Below, piece by piece: positions 24,925-33,198 of a stretch of 64,000 nucleotides of DNA; positions within the stretch are counted from its first letter, which is position 1, and each line of letters starts with the position of its first letter. Both the position numbers and the translations under genes were made by a program. This DNA comes from Chitinophaga pinensis. Lineage in GTDB: Bacteria > Bacteroidota > Bacteroidia > Chitinophagales > Chitinophagaceae. The notes below the pieces were generated by a model. The model was not told where the DNA came from. It saw only the letters and a list, made by a program, of their open reading frames with translations, and searched no databases. Where the stretch lies: positions 6,076,001-6,140,000 of the forward strand of contig LR632930.1 in the NCBI GenBank assembly GCA_902167325.1. Direction: 5' to 3'.

Positions 24925-27762
24925 ATGAAAGCACCTGAGAAGAAAAACCTGCATCGATTATTATGGGCACTCCTGGCCTTGCCGGGGGTAGCCAATGCCC
25001 AACAGGCAGGGTTTACCTATACTGTTTCGCCGGTGAGCCAGTGCGCACCGGCTAAGGTTACGCTGAAGAATACCACTACGGGCAGCCCCCTGTCTGTACA
25101 CTGGGATTTCGGCGACGGGCGCAGTTCTACTGAAAAAGAACCGGAGGTTATCTTTAATACGGCCGGGCCGGTTACCATTAAACTTACGGCGCATTACGCC
25201 ATGGCCACCGCCACTTCCACTGCCAACTTCACCATCTACCCTGTTCCGGAACCGGCATTTTCTGTCAATAAGGAAATATCCTGCGGCGCATATACGGCGG
25301 TTTTCACGGATGACACACCCGGCGGCACCCACCGCGTATGGGATTTCGGAGACGGATCCACTCCCGTGAGTACCAACTCCGCCACCGTTCAGCATACTTA
25401 CACCAAGCTCGATACTTTCGATGTTACACTCACGGTGACCAATGCTACCGGATGTACCAAAACCCTCCGCAAGGCGGACTTCATCAAGATCTCTGCGCCT
25501 GTCATCTCCATGGCTACCGCCCCGCTGGAAGGCTGCGTGCCTTTTAATGCCGGCCTGAATGCTACGGTACAAACCAGTCCGGGTGACCCTGCCGCAACTT
25601 ACGCCTGGGTTTTCGGTGACAATACCAGCGCCAATTCCACGACGCCCAATATCTCCCATACTTACCAAACTGCCGGAGACTATAACATTACCCTTACCGT
25701 TACCACGCAGCAGGGTTGCATGGCAATGAAGACCTTCCCGAAACAGGTTAAAACCGGTCTTCGCCCATCCAATGTAAGCTTTACGGTTACACGGCCCAAC
25801 GATTGTGCCGGTACCATGGCGAGGCTGCTCGCCAGTGCGGATAATGCCTCGCGATACAAATGGGATTTTGGAGACGGTACTGTATATGCAGGGCCGGAAA
25901 ACGATATCAACCATGCTTTTCGTGCAGCCGGTAACGTAATAGTAAGGATGAGTGCCGGTTCCAATGGGTGCTTTACCGACGCAGCACCGGTGACCATTAA
26001 CAATACCGGTCCTGTGGCTGATTTCAACTATGCGCGGAATTGCGGTAGCGGCGGTACCTCTTATACCTTTACCAACATAACCGTAGGTGCAACCAGCGAT
26101 ACCTACGAATGGAATTTCGACGATAATACGCCTGCCAGCAACAGCATCCATCCCACGCATACCTTCGCGCAGCCTGGCACTTATAACGTGCGGCTCATTG
26201 TTCGGGATGCCAGCCAAACCTGCATGAGCACCATCTTTAAAACCATTGAGGTATTTGCGGCCGACTTCCATACCGGTGTTGGCTCCATCTGCCGCAACAG
26301 CGAAGTGCATTATGGCGTGGTGCAGGTACCGTCCAGCATGGTCCGCCATTACGACTGGCGGTTTGGCGACGGCGAACGGATCATGACAACGGATGTGGAT
26401 ATACGGAGAGTAGTGAAAGAAAAAGGATTGTTCTCCGATACGCTCATCATCGTTTACAACGACCCTGCTTATTGCCCGGATACTATCATCAAGAAAGATC
26501 ACCTCACCGTGATGGCGCCCCAGGCCCTGTTTGCTACAGGAGCCATCACCTGCCAGGGCCAGCCCGTGCAGTTTATCCAGCAATCGCAGCCCACGCCCAA
26601 CATCCCGCTGATTGGATGGAAATGGGATTTAGGTAATGGGAAAACGTCAGACAAAAACACCCCTGATGCCACGCTCTTCAATGCCAGCGGCAACTTTGCC
26701 GTGAAGCTGGTGATCACGGATGCGCGTAACTGTGTGGATTCCGTAACCCGCATCGTTACTATCAATCCCACCCCTTTCGTGAACGCCATTGCAACTGTCA
26801 GCAAGTTATGTGAAGGCAGCAGTACCGATCTGCAGGCTGTCACCAACGGCAATGTGCAATGGATACCGGCCTGGCAGCTGAGCTGCAGCACCTGTCCGGC
26901 ACCACGCGCCACTCCCACCGAAGACACTTCATATATCGCCATTGCCACCAATGCATTTGGTTGTATCAGTAAAGACACACTCTGGCTGGAAGTTGTGCCT
27001 AAAGTATTACTCTCGGTTAGCCCGGATACTGCGATTTGCGCAGGTGCCAGTGCCCGCCTAAGGGCCAGTGGTGCCGCCTATTACAACTGGACGCCGGCAG
27101 GTACCGATGGCGCGCAAACGGCAACGCCGCTCATCATGCCCACTACTACAACAACGTACTCAGTAACGGCAGGCAACGATCCGATCTGCCCTACAGCAAC
27201 AAAAAATATCACGGTAACAGTAAAGCCTTCCCCTACGGTAAACGCAGGGCCTGACCAGGTAGTGGTAGCAGGCAGTCTTGTTACACTGAAAGCCACGTAC
27301 AGCAGTGATGTGGTGAGCGGGGAATGGAAGCCCGCTACCTGGATCGATTGCGCTACTTGTCCGCAAACCGTGGCAGCACCACGGCTGGGGACTGATTATG
27401 CTTATGAAGTAACCAATAACGAAGGATGTAAGAAATCGGATGTGATGAACATAAGGCTCATCTGCGACCAGGGCAATGTATTCCTTCCCAGCGGCTTTTC
27501 TCCGAACGGAGACGGGATGAACGACCAGTTCTTCCCCCGCGGGAAAGGGGTGCGGAGCATCAACTCGTTCCGTATTTACAGCCGGTCAGGGCAGGAAGTA
27601 TTCAGCCGTGGCAACTTCCAGGTAAACGATGCTTCGGTTAGCTGGAACGGTACACACAACGGTAAACTGATGGCACCGGATGTTTACATCTGGCTGCTGG
27701 ATGCGGTTTGTGATACCGGGGAAAGATTTACACTAAAAGGAAATGTAACCTTATTACGATAA
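24925..27762 (+). CDS. PKD-repeat protein with T9SS type B sorting domain
   Basis: 945 residues, a shorter relative of the preceding gene. The signal peptide is LLWALLALPGVANA. About seven PKD-like repeats follow (WDFGDGRSS, VWDFGDGST, YAWVFGDNT, YKWDFGDGT, YEWNFDDNT, YDWRFGDGE, WKWDLGNGK), then three Ig-like repeats with the CSTCPAP / CATCPQT cysteine pairs, and the sorting domain (FLPSGFSPNGDGMNDQFFP ... GNVTLLR). Expected to be exported by T9SS and anchored at the surface or released. The 3-base gap to the PorP/SprF gene indicates cotranscription. Sequence drift between the two PKD genes is large, so the pair is an old duplication or independent. Confidence 0.93.
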   Translation: MKAPEKKNLHRLLWALLALPGVANAQQAGFTYTVSPVSQCAPAKVTLKNTTTGSPLSVHWDFGDGRSSTEKEPEVIFNTAGPVTIKLTAHYAMATATSTANFTIYPVPEPAFSVNKEISCGAYTAVFTDDTPGGTHRVWDFGDGSTPVSTNSATVQHTYTKLDTFDVTLTVTNATGCTKTLRKADFIKISAPVISMATAPLEGCVPFNAGLNATVQTSPGDPAATYAWVFGDNTSANSTTPNISHTYQTAGDYNITLTVTTQQGCMAMKTFPKQVKTGLRPSNVSFTVTRPNDCAGTMARLLASADNASRYKWDFGDGTVYAGPENDINHAFRAAGNVIVRMSAGSNGCFTDAAPVTINNTGPVADFNYARNCGSGGTSYTFTNITVGATSDTYEWNFDDNTPASNSIHPTHTFAQPGTYNVRLIVRDASQTCMSTIFKTIEVFAADFHTGVGSICRNSEVHYGVVQVPSSMVRHYDWRFGDGERIMTTDVDIRRVVKEKGLFSDTLIIVYNDPAYCPDTIIKKDHLTVMAPQALFATGAITCQGQPVQFIQQSQPTPNIPLIGWKWDLGNGKTSDKNTPDATLFNASGNFAVKLVITDARNCVDSVTRIVTINPTPFVNAIATVSKLCEGSSTDLQAVTNGNVQWIPAWQLSCSTCPAPRATPTEDTSYIAIATNAFGCISKDTLWLEVVPKVLLSVSPDTAICAGASARLRASGAAYYNWTPAGTDGAQTATPLIMPTTTTTYSVTAGNDPICPTATKNITVTVKPSPTVNAGPDQVVVAGSLVTLKATYSSDVVSGEWKPATWIDCATCPQTVAAPRLGTDYAYEVTNNEGCKKSDVMNIRLICDQGNVFLPSGFSPNGDGMNDQFFPRGKGVRSINSFRIYSRSGQEVFSRGNFQVNDASVSWNGTHNGKLMAPDVYIWLLDAVCDTGERFTLKGNVTLLR

Positions 27763-27765
27763 CGT

Positions 27766-28806
27766 ATGAAAACGCTGCAAAGCATGAAGAAATACTGGTT
27801 AAGCGGTGCGCTCGCATTAATAGGGTTGCCGTTGTGTGCGCAGGACATTCATTTGTCCCAGTTCATGGAAACGCCCATTCTCCGGAACCCGGCACTGATC
27901 GGGCTTTTCAAGGGCGATGTGCGGGTGCAGGCGGTATACCGGAATCAGTGGAACAGCGTCACTATTCCGTACCAGACGGGTACGGTGAGCGGCGAAATGA
28001 AATTCCCTGTCGGCAATTATAACGACCACGTAACGGCCGGCATTCAGGCATCGTTCGACCGGGCGGGTTCTTCCAACCTGCAGTCTGTTCAGTTCCTGCC
28101 CGCGCTCAATTACCATAAATCCCTCAGTGATGATAAGAGCAGTTTTTTGTCGGTAGGTTTTATGGGAGGATATGTACAACGCCAGTTCAACCCTGCTAAC
28201 CTGACCTTTAATAACCAATATACCGGCGGGCGCTTCGATCCCGCTGCACCTACGGGTGAAGAAGGACGGCTGGCCAAAGTTGGCTATGGGTACTGGGATG
28301 CAGGCGTTGGCATGAGTTACAACGGTGTGCTGGGTGAAGCAACGAACTACTTTGTAGGCGCAGCATACTATCATTTCAACAAACCCAAAGTTTCGTTCTT
28401 CAATGATGACAAGGTAACGCTGGACCCTAAGATGAGTTTCAATATGGGTATCACAGTGCCGGTATCGGAAAGGGTGCGGGTGATCGCACATTATAACCAG
28501 GTGCATCAGGGAGCGTATACCGAATTCATCGGCGGCGCTTTTGTAGGATATGGGTTGATGGATGATGGACTGGAATCGGACCGGGGGATGTATGGCGGGC
28601 TTTTTTACCGCTGGAATGATGCCATTGTGCCCATGTTCCGCCTCGATATGGGAGCTTATGAGATAGGGGTGAGCTATGATGTGAACGTGAGCAGGCTCCG
28701 TACGGCCAGCCAGGCCATGGGAGGCTTCGAAGTATCGATGGTTTTTAAGAATTTCCTTAACCGTTGGAATTCAACACTTAACAGTGTAACCTGCCCCAGT
28801 TTTTAA
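27766..28806 (+). CDS. PorP/SprF family T9SS outer-membrane protein
   Basis: 346 residues: signal peptide (ending LIGLPLCAQ) and a 14-strand-like beta-barrel. The N-terminus DIHLSQFMETPILRNPALIGLF and the segment VQAVYRNQWNSVTIPYQT are hallmarks of the PorP/SprF family, with CPSF at the C-terminus. SprF of Flavobacterium is needed to export the adhesin SprB, and family members are typically encoded next to their large type B substrate. This gene follows two PKD proteins with type B sorting domains at 3-base spacing, so those are its likely clients (inference). Confidence 0.92.
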   Translation: MKTLQSMKKYWLSGALALIGLPLCAQDIHLSQFMETPILRNPALIGLFKGDVRVQAVYRNQWNSVTIPYQTGTVSGEMKFPVGNYNDHVTAGIQASFDRAGSSNLQSVQFLPALNYHKSLSDDKSSFLSVGFMGGYVQRQFNPANLTFNNQYTGGRFDPAAPTGEEGRLAKVGYGYWDAGVGMSYNGVLGEATNYFVGAAYYHFNKPKVSFFNDDKVTLDPKMSFNMGITVPVSERVRVIAHYNQVHQGAYTEFIGGAFVGYGLMDDGLESDRGMYGGLFYRWNDAIVPMFRLDMGAYEIGVSYDVNVSRLRTASQAMGGFEVSMVFKNFLNRWNSTLNSVTCPSF

Positions 28807-28930
28807 TCCGGCAACGACCCGCAGGTAAAAAAATTGTTAAAAACGTTAAAGTTTCTGAAAAAAGAGGCAGGGAATTGCAGAAATTGGCTTGCCGTTTGTT
28901 ATCTTTATATAGCAACCAAAAAGCGAATAT

Positions 28931-28962
28931 TTGGGAAATATTTAAAATAATTTATATCTTTG
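28931..28962 (+). promoter_or_regulatory. Promoter of the small T9SS-signal protein
   Basis: TTG at 28931-28933, a 21-base spacer and TATCTTTG at 28955-28962. Only 6 bases separate the box from the ATG at 28969, so the transcript is predicted to begin at or next to the start codon. Confidence 0.6.
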
Positions 28963-28968
28963 GATACT

Positions 28969-29319
28969 ATGTTTAAAACCGTTACTCTCATCCTATTTAC
29001 TTTGTGTTGTGCCATAACCGTTCCGGCATGGTCCCAGAGCAAGTCAAACCTCCCCGAATCGGAGAGTGCGAGTAAAGTAGTGAAAGCATATCCGAATCCC
29101 GCCACGTCTAAGATCTATTTCGAAATTCAGCGTAATAACGATAAGGTTTACGAGATTATTGTATACAATTTCTTAGGCAAAAAGGTGGATCACCTGAAGA
29201 ATCTCGCGAACCGCACTTCCCTCCCGCTGGATAATTACTACAGCGGTCTTTACATCTTCCAGCTCCGTGAAAAAGACGGAACGCTTGTAGAATCCGGGAA
29301 GTTCAACGTAGTCAAATAA
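28969..29319 (+). CDS. Small exported protein consisting mainly of a T9SS type A sorting domain
   Basis: 116 residues. A signal peptide (FKTVTLILFTLCCAITVPAWS) is followed by a short linker and an 80-residue type A sorting domain: VVKAYPNPATSKIYFEI, YEIIVYNFLGKKVDHLKN, LDNYYSGLYIFQL, ESGKFNVVK. There is essentially no passenger domain. Such bare sorting-domain proteins may act as T9SS decoys, regulators or structural surface peptides; none of this can be decided from sequence. The TTG at 28960 belongs to the -7 box and is not a start. It has its own promoter and a strong terminator, so it is an independent unit behind the PorP/SprF gene. Confidence 0.88.
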   Translation: MFKTVTLILFTLCCAITVPAWSQSKSNLPESESASKVVKAYPNPATSKIYFEIQRNNDKVYEIIVYNFLGKKVDHLKNLANRTSLPLDNYYSGLYIFQLREKDGTLVESGKFNVVK

Positions 29320-29346
29320 CATCAAAGAGTAGGAATATTATAAACG

Positions 29347-29388
29347 AAAAAGGCTGACAGCTTGCAACACGCACTGTCAGCCTTTTTT
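29347..29388 (+). terminator. Terminator of the small T9SS-signal gene
   Basis: AAAAAGGCTGACAG (29347-29360) pairs with CTGTCAGCCTTTTTT (29374-29388) around a 13-base loop. It lies 28 bases after the stop codon at 29319. Confidence 0.85.
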
Positions 29389-29521
29389 AATTAACAGCGA
29401 TATAAGAATTGAACCTCCTTAACGCCTGTCATGTTACTTATACATGCATTTACCTTCGTATGAAGCAATGCCTCCTCTCCCCCAACCCCATGATACTATT
29501 TTGACAACCCCAAATATGCAT

Positions 29522-29884
29522 CAAGTCCACCTCATGTCCACCTCAAGTCCACCTTCTATCCGCGCTTAACTTAGATTAGACCCAGTGTTCACCCGGATTT
29601 CCCGCCATGTTCCCTGCCGCTATCTCCCCTCAGGTAATATATCATCAATCCAGCTGCTTTCTTTAACCAGAATGGCAGCCTGCCTAAACTGTAAGGGTAT
29701 TCCTGCAATACTGTAACCATACTGTACAGTTACTTCATGTATATAAAAGGTATATAAAAGGGCCTCTAATCCGCTACTGTATTGGTTTTACCCTCTGTTT
29801 ATATACATTAACCCTTCTTTATACCTTCTTTAATCCTTCATTATACCTTCCTTTCCTGCCATTTATTCCCTGTTATCACCAGGG
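29522..29884. repeat. Degenerate 11-bp tandem repeat region
   Basis: The 530-base gap between two terminators (29388 and 29920) holds no gene. From 29522 it can be cut into 33 consecutive 11-base units in one fixed register. Units 1-3 are CAAGTCCACCT, CATGTCCACCT, CAAGTCCACCT. Units at 29709 and 29720 share TACTGTA; units at 29742 and 29753 share TATAAAAGG; units at 29808, 29819, 29830 and 29841 are TTAACCCTTCT, TTATACCTTCT, TTAATCCTTCA, TTATACCTTCC. By my count the first base is T in 22 of 33 units. All blocks fall at multiples of 11 from 29522. The stretch 29389-29521 shows no clear period and no gene. Confidence 0.7.
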
Positions 29885-29919
29885 GCAACCCGCGGTAACT
29901 TACAGGGAATTCCTAAAAT

Positions 29920-29957
29920 GCAAAAGGCCGTCTCAAACTATTGAGCCGGCCTTTTGC
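29920..29957 (-). terminator. Terminator of the RlmI-like gene
   Basis: GCAAAAGGCCG (29920-29930) pairs with CGGCCTTTTGC (29947-29957); inside it CTCAA pairs with TTGAG. It lies 19 bases past the stop of the minus-strand methyltransferase at 29976. Confidence 0.8.
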
Positions 29958-29975
29958 TGTGATTTTATCTGATCC

Positions 29976-31148
29976 TTACTGAACCTCTACGATGAGGAAC
30001 TTCAGGTAGGTGGTATTTTCGATATTCCAGAGGATAGGGTGATCCTGCGCCTGTGTCTGGAAAGTTACCTGGCGCAGCTTCTTCCTTGCATCTTTCGCTG
30101 CCATATCAATGGTTTCGAGGAACATGGAAGGGTCTACCAGGTTGGTACAGCTGGCAGTAACGAGGAAGCCGCCCGGTTTGAGGAGCTTCATACCGCGCAG
30201 GTTGATCTCTTTATAGCCCGTAATAGCTTTCTGGATGTTTTCCCGGCTTTTGGTGAAAGCGGGCGGATCAAGGATCACCACATCGAACTTACGGTCTTCC
30301 CGGGTCCATTGCTTCAGCTGATCGAAGGCATTTACCGCCTGGAACTTACAGATATCCTGCAATCCGTTGAGTTCCGCGTTACGGCGGGCTGTATTAACGG
30401 CATGCTCGGAAATGTCCAGTCCCAATACGCTTTTAGCACCGTAATGCCCTGCATGGCAGGAGAACGTGCCGGTGTAGCAGAAAGCTTCCAGTACATCAGC
30501 CCCTTTCACAATATGCTGGATAGCACGGCGGTTATCCTGCTGGTCGAGGAAGTAACCGGTTTTTTGTCCGCCTACGATATCGACATGGAATTTCAGTCCG
30601 TTTTCCTTGATGATGATATTGGTATCGAAAGGTTCTCCGAGGAACCCTTTTTGCTGGGTAAGGCCTTCCAGTTCGCGCACGGGTACATCGTTCCGCTCGT
30701 ATACGCCTTTAGGCTGGAAGATTTCGTGTAGTGCATTGACGATGGCGGGTTTCCAGCGGTCGATGCCGAGGGCCATGGTTTGCAGTACGAAGTAATCGTT
30801 GAACTTATCGATGATAAGGGCAGGCATTTCATCGGCCTCTCCGAAGATGAGACGGCAGTTTTCCACATACCCGAGCTTTTTCCGGTATTCCCATGCTTTG
30901 CGGATGCGGTGGAGGAAAAACCCTTCGTCCACGGTCTCGTTCTTGTCGCGGGTGAGTATCCTCACGAGGATCTGGGACTGGGGGTTGATGTACCCCCGGC
31001 CTACGAAAATGCCGTTATGGGTGAATACATCTACGATATCCCCCGCGTTCACTTCCCCCTCGATCTGGTTCACTTCGTTGCCGAAAACCCAGGGATGCCC
31101 TGTTAATACGCGGTTTGCTATCTTTTTCTTCAGAAATACCTTGGTCAT
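29976..31148 (-). CDS. rlmI: 23S rRNA cytosine methyltransferase, RlmI-like
   Basis: 390 residues. An N-terminal PUA domain (residues 1-75, GHPWVFGNEVNQIEGEVNAGDIVDV) is followed by a linker domain and a class I methyltransferase: VLEAFCYTGTFSCHAGHYGA (SAM motif I), LGLDIS, and VVILDPPAFTKSRENI. E. coli RlmI makes m5C1962 in 23S rRNA; this protein has the same order of domains and length, so the same target is likely but not proven. The cysteine region TASCTNLV matches the motif VI cysteine of the family. It has its own -7 box and terminator and is divergent from grpE. Confidence 0.9.
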   Translation of the reverse strand: MTKVFLKKKIANRVLTGHPWVFGNEVNQIEGEVNAGDIVDVFTHNGIFVGRGYINPQSQILVRILTRDKNETVDEGFFLHRIRKAWEYRKKLGYVENCRLIFGEADEMPALIIDKFNDYFVLQTMALGIDRWKPAIVNALHEIFQPKGVYERNDVPVRELEGLTQQKGFLGEPFDTNIIIKENGLKFHVDIVGGQKTGYFLDQQDNRRAIQHIVKGADVLEAFCYTGTFSCHAGHYGAKSVLGLDISEHAVNTARRNAELNGLQDICKFQAVNAFDQLKQWTREDRKFDVVILDPPAFTKSRENIQKAITGYKEINLRGMKLLKPGGFLVTASCTNLVDPSMFLETIDMAAKDARKKLRQVTFQTQAQDHPILWNIENTTYLKFLIVEVQ

Positions 31149-31165
31149 TGCTTGTTATTGGAGCG

Positions 31166-31173
31166 CAAAGTTA
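31166..31173 (-). promoter_or_regulatory. -7 box of the RlmI-like gene
   Basis: The minus strand reads TAACTTTG, a perfect TAnnTTTG match, 17 bases before the ATG at 31148. No -33 element at the standard distance is evident. Confidence 0.5.
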
Positions 31174-31226
31174 CAATTATGCAGGCAATCCCCCGAGGGC
31201 CTGCCAAATTGTCCCCAAAAGGGGGC

Positions 31227-31257
31227 TTGGCAAAGTTATTGACGGTGGGTAACTTGC
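31227..31257 (+). promoter_or_regulatory. Possible grpE promoter
   Basis: TTG at 31227-31229, a 20-base spacer and TAACTTGC at 31250-31257, an imperfect -7 box (two mismatches in the TTTG half). Transcription would begin about 12 bases before the grpE ATG at 31275. No CIRCE inverted repeat was found. Confidence 0.35.
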
Positions 31258-31274
31258 AGACAATTTGAACGATT

Positions 31275-31841
31275 ATGACAGAAAAAGATAAAGATATGCA
31301 GGCAAACGGGCAGGATTCCCGTGAATTTGACATCAATGCCGATGAGAATCAAAGCGGATCTACCCATTTGAACGACGCCCTGCCGGAAGAAGGTGAAGCG
31401 GATAAGCTGCGTGGCGACCTTGAAGAATTGCGTAAAAAATACCTGCTGCTGAATGCAGACTTCGATAATTTCAGGAAAAGGAACGCCAAAGAGCGGGTGG
31501 AACTGATCAATACTGCCAACAAAGAGGTGATTATTGCCCTCCTCGATGTGCTGGACGATTCCGAAAGAGCTGCCAAACAGCTGGAATCATCTACCGAAGC
31601 CAGTGCCGCCAATGAAGGCGTGATGCTCGTGTTCAACAAATTCCAGAGCATTTTGCAATCCAAAGGCCTGAAAGCCATGGAATCCATGCACGAAGAGTTC
31701 AACCCTGACCTCCATGAAGCCGTGACCGAAATACCCGCCCCTACAGAAGAGCTGAAAGGCAAGGTGATTGACGTGCTGCAGAAAGGATACTATCTCAACG
31801 ACAAAATCATCCGCCACGCCCGCGTGGTAGTGGGAAAATGA
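31275..31841 (+). CDS. grpE: GrpE nucleotide exchange factor
   Basis: Nucleotide exchange factor for DnaK in the heat-shock chaperone cycle. 188 residues. An acidic N-terminal tail (1-40) is followed by the long coiled coil (ADKLRGDLEELRKKYLLLNADFDN) and FRKRNAKER, then the C-terminal beta-domain with ALLDVLDDSERA, MVFNKFQSILQSKGL and DVLQKGYYLNDKIIRHARV, all family motifs. It is followed 79 bases later by dnaJ; dnaK is not in the window. A hairpin lies between grpE and dnaJ. Confidence 0.95.
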   Translation: MTEKDKDMQANGQDSREFDINADENQSGSTHLNDALPEEGEADKLRGDLEELRKKYLLLNADFDNFRKRNAKERVELINTANKEVIIALLDVLDDSERAAKQLESSTEASAANEGVMLVFNKFQSILQSKGLKAMESMHEEFNPDLHEAVTEIPAPTEELKGKVIDVLQKGYYLNDKIIRHARVVVGK

Positions 31842-31881
31842 CGTTGTGACAGCAGTGTACGCCAGCTAATAGAATTTTCAT

Positions 31882-31907
31882 AGCCTGTTCCGCCGGAATG
31901 GGCTTTT
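31882..31907 (+). terminator. Hairpin between grpE and dnaJ
   Basis: AGCCTGTTCC (31882-31891) pairs with GGAATGGGCT (31895-31904), including two G-T wobbles, with a 3-base loop and TTTT after. It may be a weak terminator or attenuator giving grpE more mRNA than dnaJ, or a stability element. Confidence 0.4.
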
Positions 31908-31920
31908 CAAGTGTATAAAC

Positions 31921-33087
31921 ATGTCCACCAAAAGAGATTATTACGAAATTTTAGGGGTTGCCAAAACCGCTTCTCAGGATGAAATCAAAAAGGCATACCG
32001 CAAGGTTGCCATGCAGTTTCACCCCGACCGGAACCCCGGCAATAAAGATGCGGAAGAAAAGTTTAAGGAGGCGGCAGAGTCATATGAAGTGCTCAGCGAC
32101 CCTGATAAACGCGCACAGTACGACCGATTCGGCCATGCCGGCGTAGGCGGGCGCGGCGGCGGACATGGCAGCGGCCATATGAACATGGACGATATTTTCT
32201 CCAACTTCGGGGATATATTCGGGGAAGACATCTTCGGCAGCTTCTTCGGTGGTGGCGGCGGCCGCTCCGGTGGCGGCGGGCGCAGAAGCAGAGGCACCCG
32301 CGGCAGCAACCTCCGGGTGAAGATCAAACTCACCTTCGAAGAAATCGCTAAAGGCGCTTCCAAAAAGATCAAAGTAAAGAAATACGTTACCTGCAATACC
32401 TGCAGCGGCCTGGGCGCGAAAGACAAAAACGCTTTCCAGTCCTGCACCACCTGCCACGGCTCCGGACAAGTCCGTAAAGTAACGCAGACCTTCCTCGGCC
32501 AGATGCAAACGGTAACCACCTGCCCCACCTGTAACGGTGAAGGCCAGATCATTACCAACAAATGCACCTCCTGTAAGGGCGAAGGCCGTCAATACGGTGA
32601 AGAAACCGTATCGATCGATATCCCGGCCGGTGTAATGGAAGGCATGCAGCTTTCCATGAGCGGGAAAGGTAATGCCGGCGAACGTGGCGGCGCCCCCGGC
32701 GATCTGCTCATCCTCGTGGAAGAAGAACCACATCCGGAACTGCAGCGCGACGGGCTTAACGTAGCCTTCGATCTCCACATCTCCTTCCCCGAAGCCGCTT
32801 TCGGCATCTCTGTCGAAGTTCCTACCATCGACGGCAAGGCCAAGATCAAGGTTCCACCCGGCACACAGAGCGGTAAGATCTTCCGCCTCAAAGGCAAAGG
32901 ATTCCCCTCCGTTAACAGCTACGAGAAAGGCGACCAGCTCATTCATGTGAATGTTTGGACGCCCCAAACTTTGACTGCCGATGAGAAAACCATGCTCGAA
33001 AAGATGCAGCACTCCGGCAACTTCAAACCCAATCCCGAAAAGTCCGACAAAGGATTCTTCGAAAAAGTAAAAGACATCTTCAGCTGA
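31921..33087 (+). CDS. dnaJ: Chaperone DnaJ
   Basis: Hsp40 co-chaperone that delivers clients to DnaK and stimulates its ATPase. 388 residues with all type A parts in order: J domain (YYEILGVAKTASQDEIKKAY, HPD at FHPDRNP), Gly/Phe-rich linker (about 70-125, with SFFGGGGGRSGG), four CxxCxGxG zinc motifs (CNTCSGLG, CTTCHGSG, CPTCNGEG, CTSCKGEG), and the C-terminal substrate and dimer domains (IDIPAGVMEGMQL, GDLLILVEEEPH). Partner of grpE just upstream. A terminator follows at 33109. Confidence 0.96.
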   Translation: MSTKRDYYEILGVAKTASQDEIKKAYRKVAMQFHPDRNPGNKDAEEKFKEAAESYEVLSDPDKRAQYDRFGHAGVGGRGGGHGSGHMNMDDIFSNFGDIFGEDIFGSFFGGGGGRSGGGGRRSRGTRGSNLRVKIKLTFEEIAKGASKKIKVKKYVTCNTCSGLGAKDKNAFQSCTTCHGSGQVRKVTQTFLGQMQTVTTCPTCNGEGQIITNKCTSCKGEGRQYGEETVSIDIPAGVMEGMQLSMSGKGNAGERGGAPGDLLILVEEEPHPELQRDGLNVAFDLHISFPEAAFGISVEVPTIDGKAKIKVPPGTQSGKIFRLKGKGFPSVNSYEKGDQLIHVNVWTPQTLTADEKTMLEKMQHSGNFKPNPEKSDKGFFEKVKDIFS

Positions 33088-33108
33088 TTAATCCTCAGCT
33101 AAACATAC

Positions 33109-33147
33109 CAACAGCCGTAACGTACCCCGTTGCGGCTGTTGCTTTTT
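33109..33147 (+). terminator. Terminator of grpE-dnaJ
   Basis: CAACAGCCG (33109-33117) pairs with CGGCTGTTG (33133-33141), and the inner AACG pairs with CGTT. CTTTTT follows. It lies 21 bases after the dnaJ stop. Confidence 0.8.
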
Positions 33148-33198
33148 AAGGCAACCGCTGGTGCATCCGCCCGGAAAATCGCATATTTGCATACAATT

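Noticed and set aside
31166..31257. CIRCE or other heat-shock operator between the RlmI-like gene and grpE
   Set aside because: No inverted repeat of the CIRCE type is present; only a short CCCC/GGGG pairing at 31213-31225.
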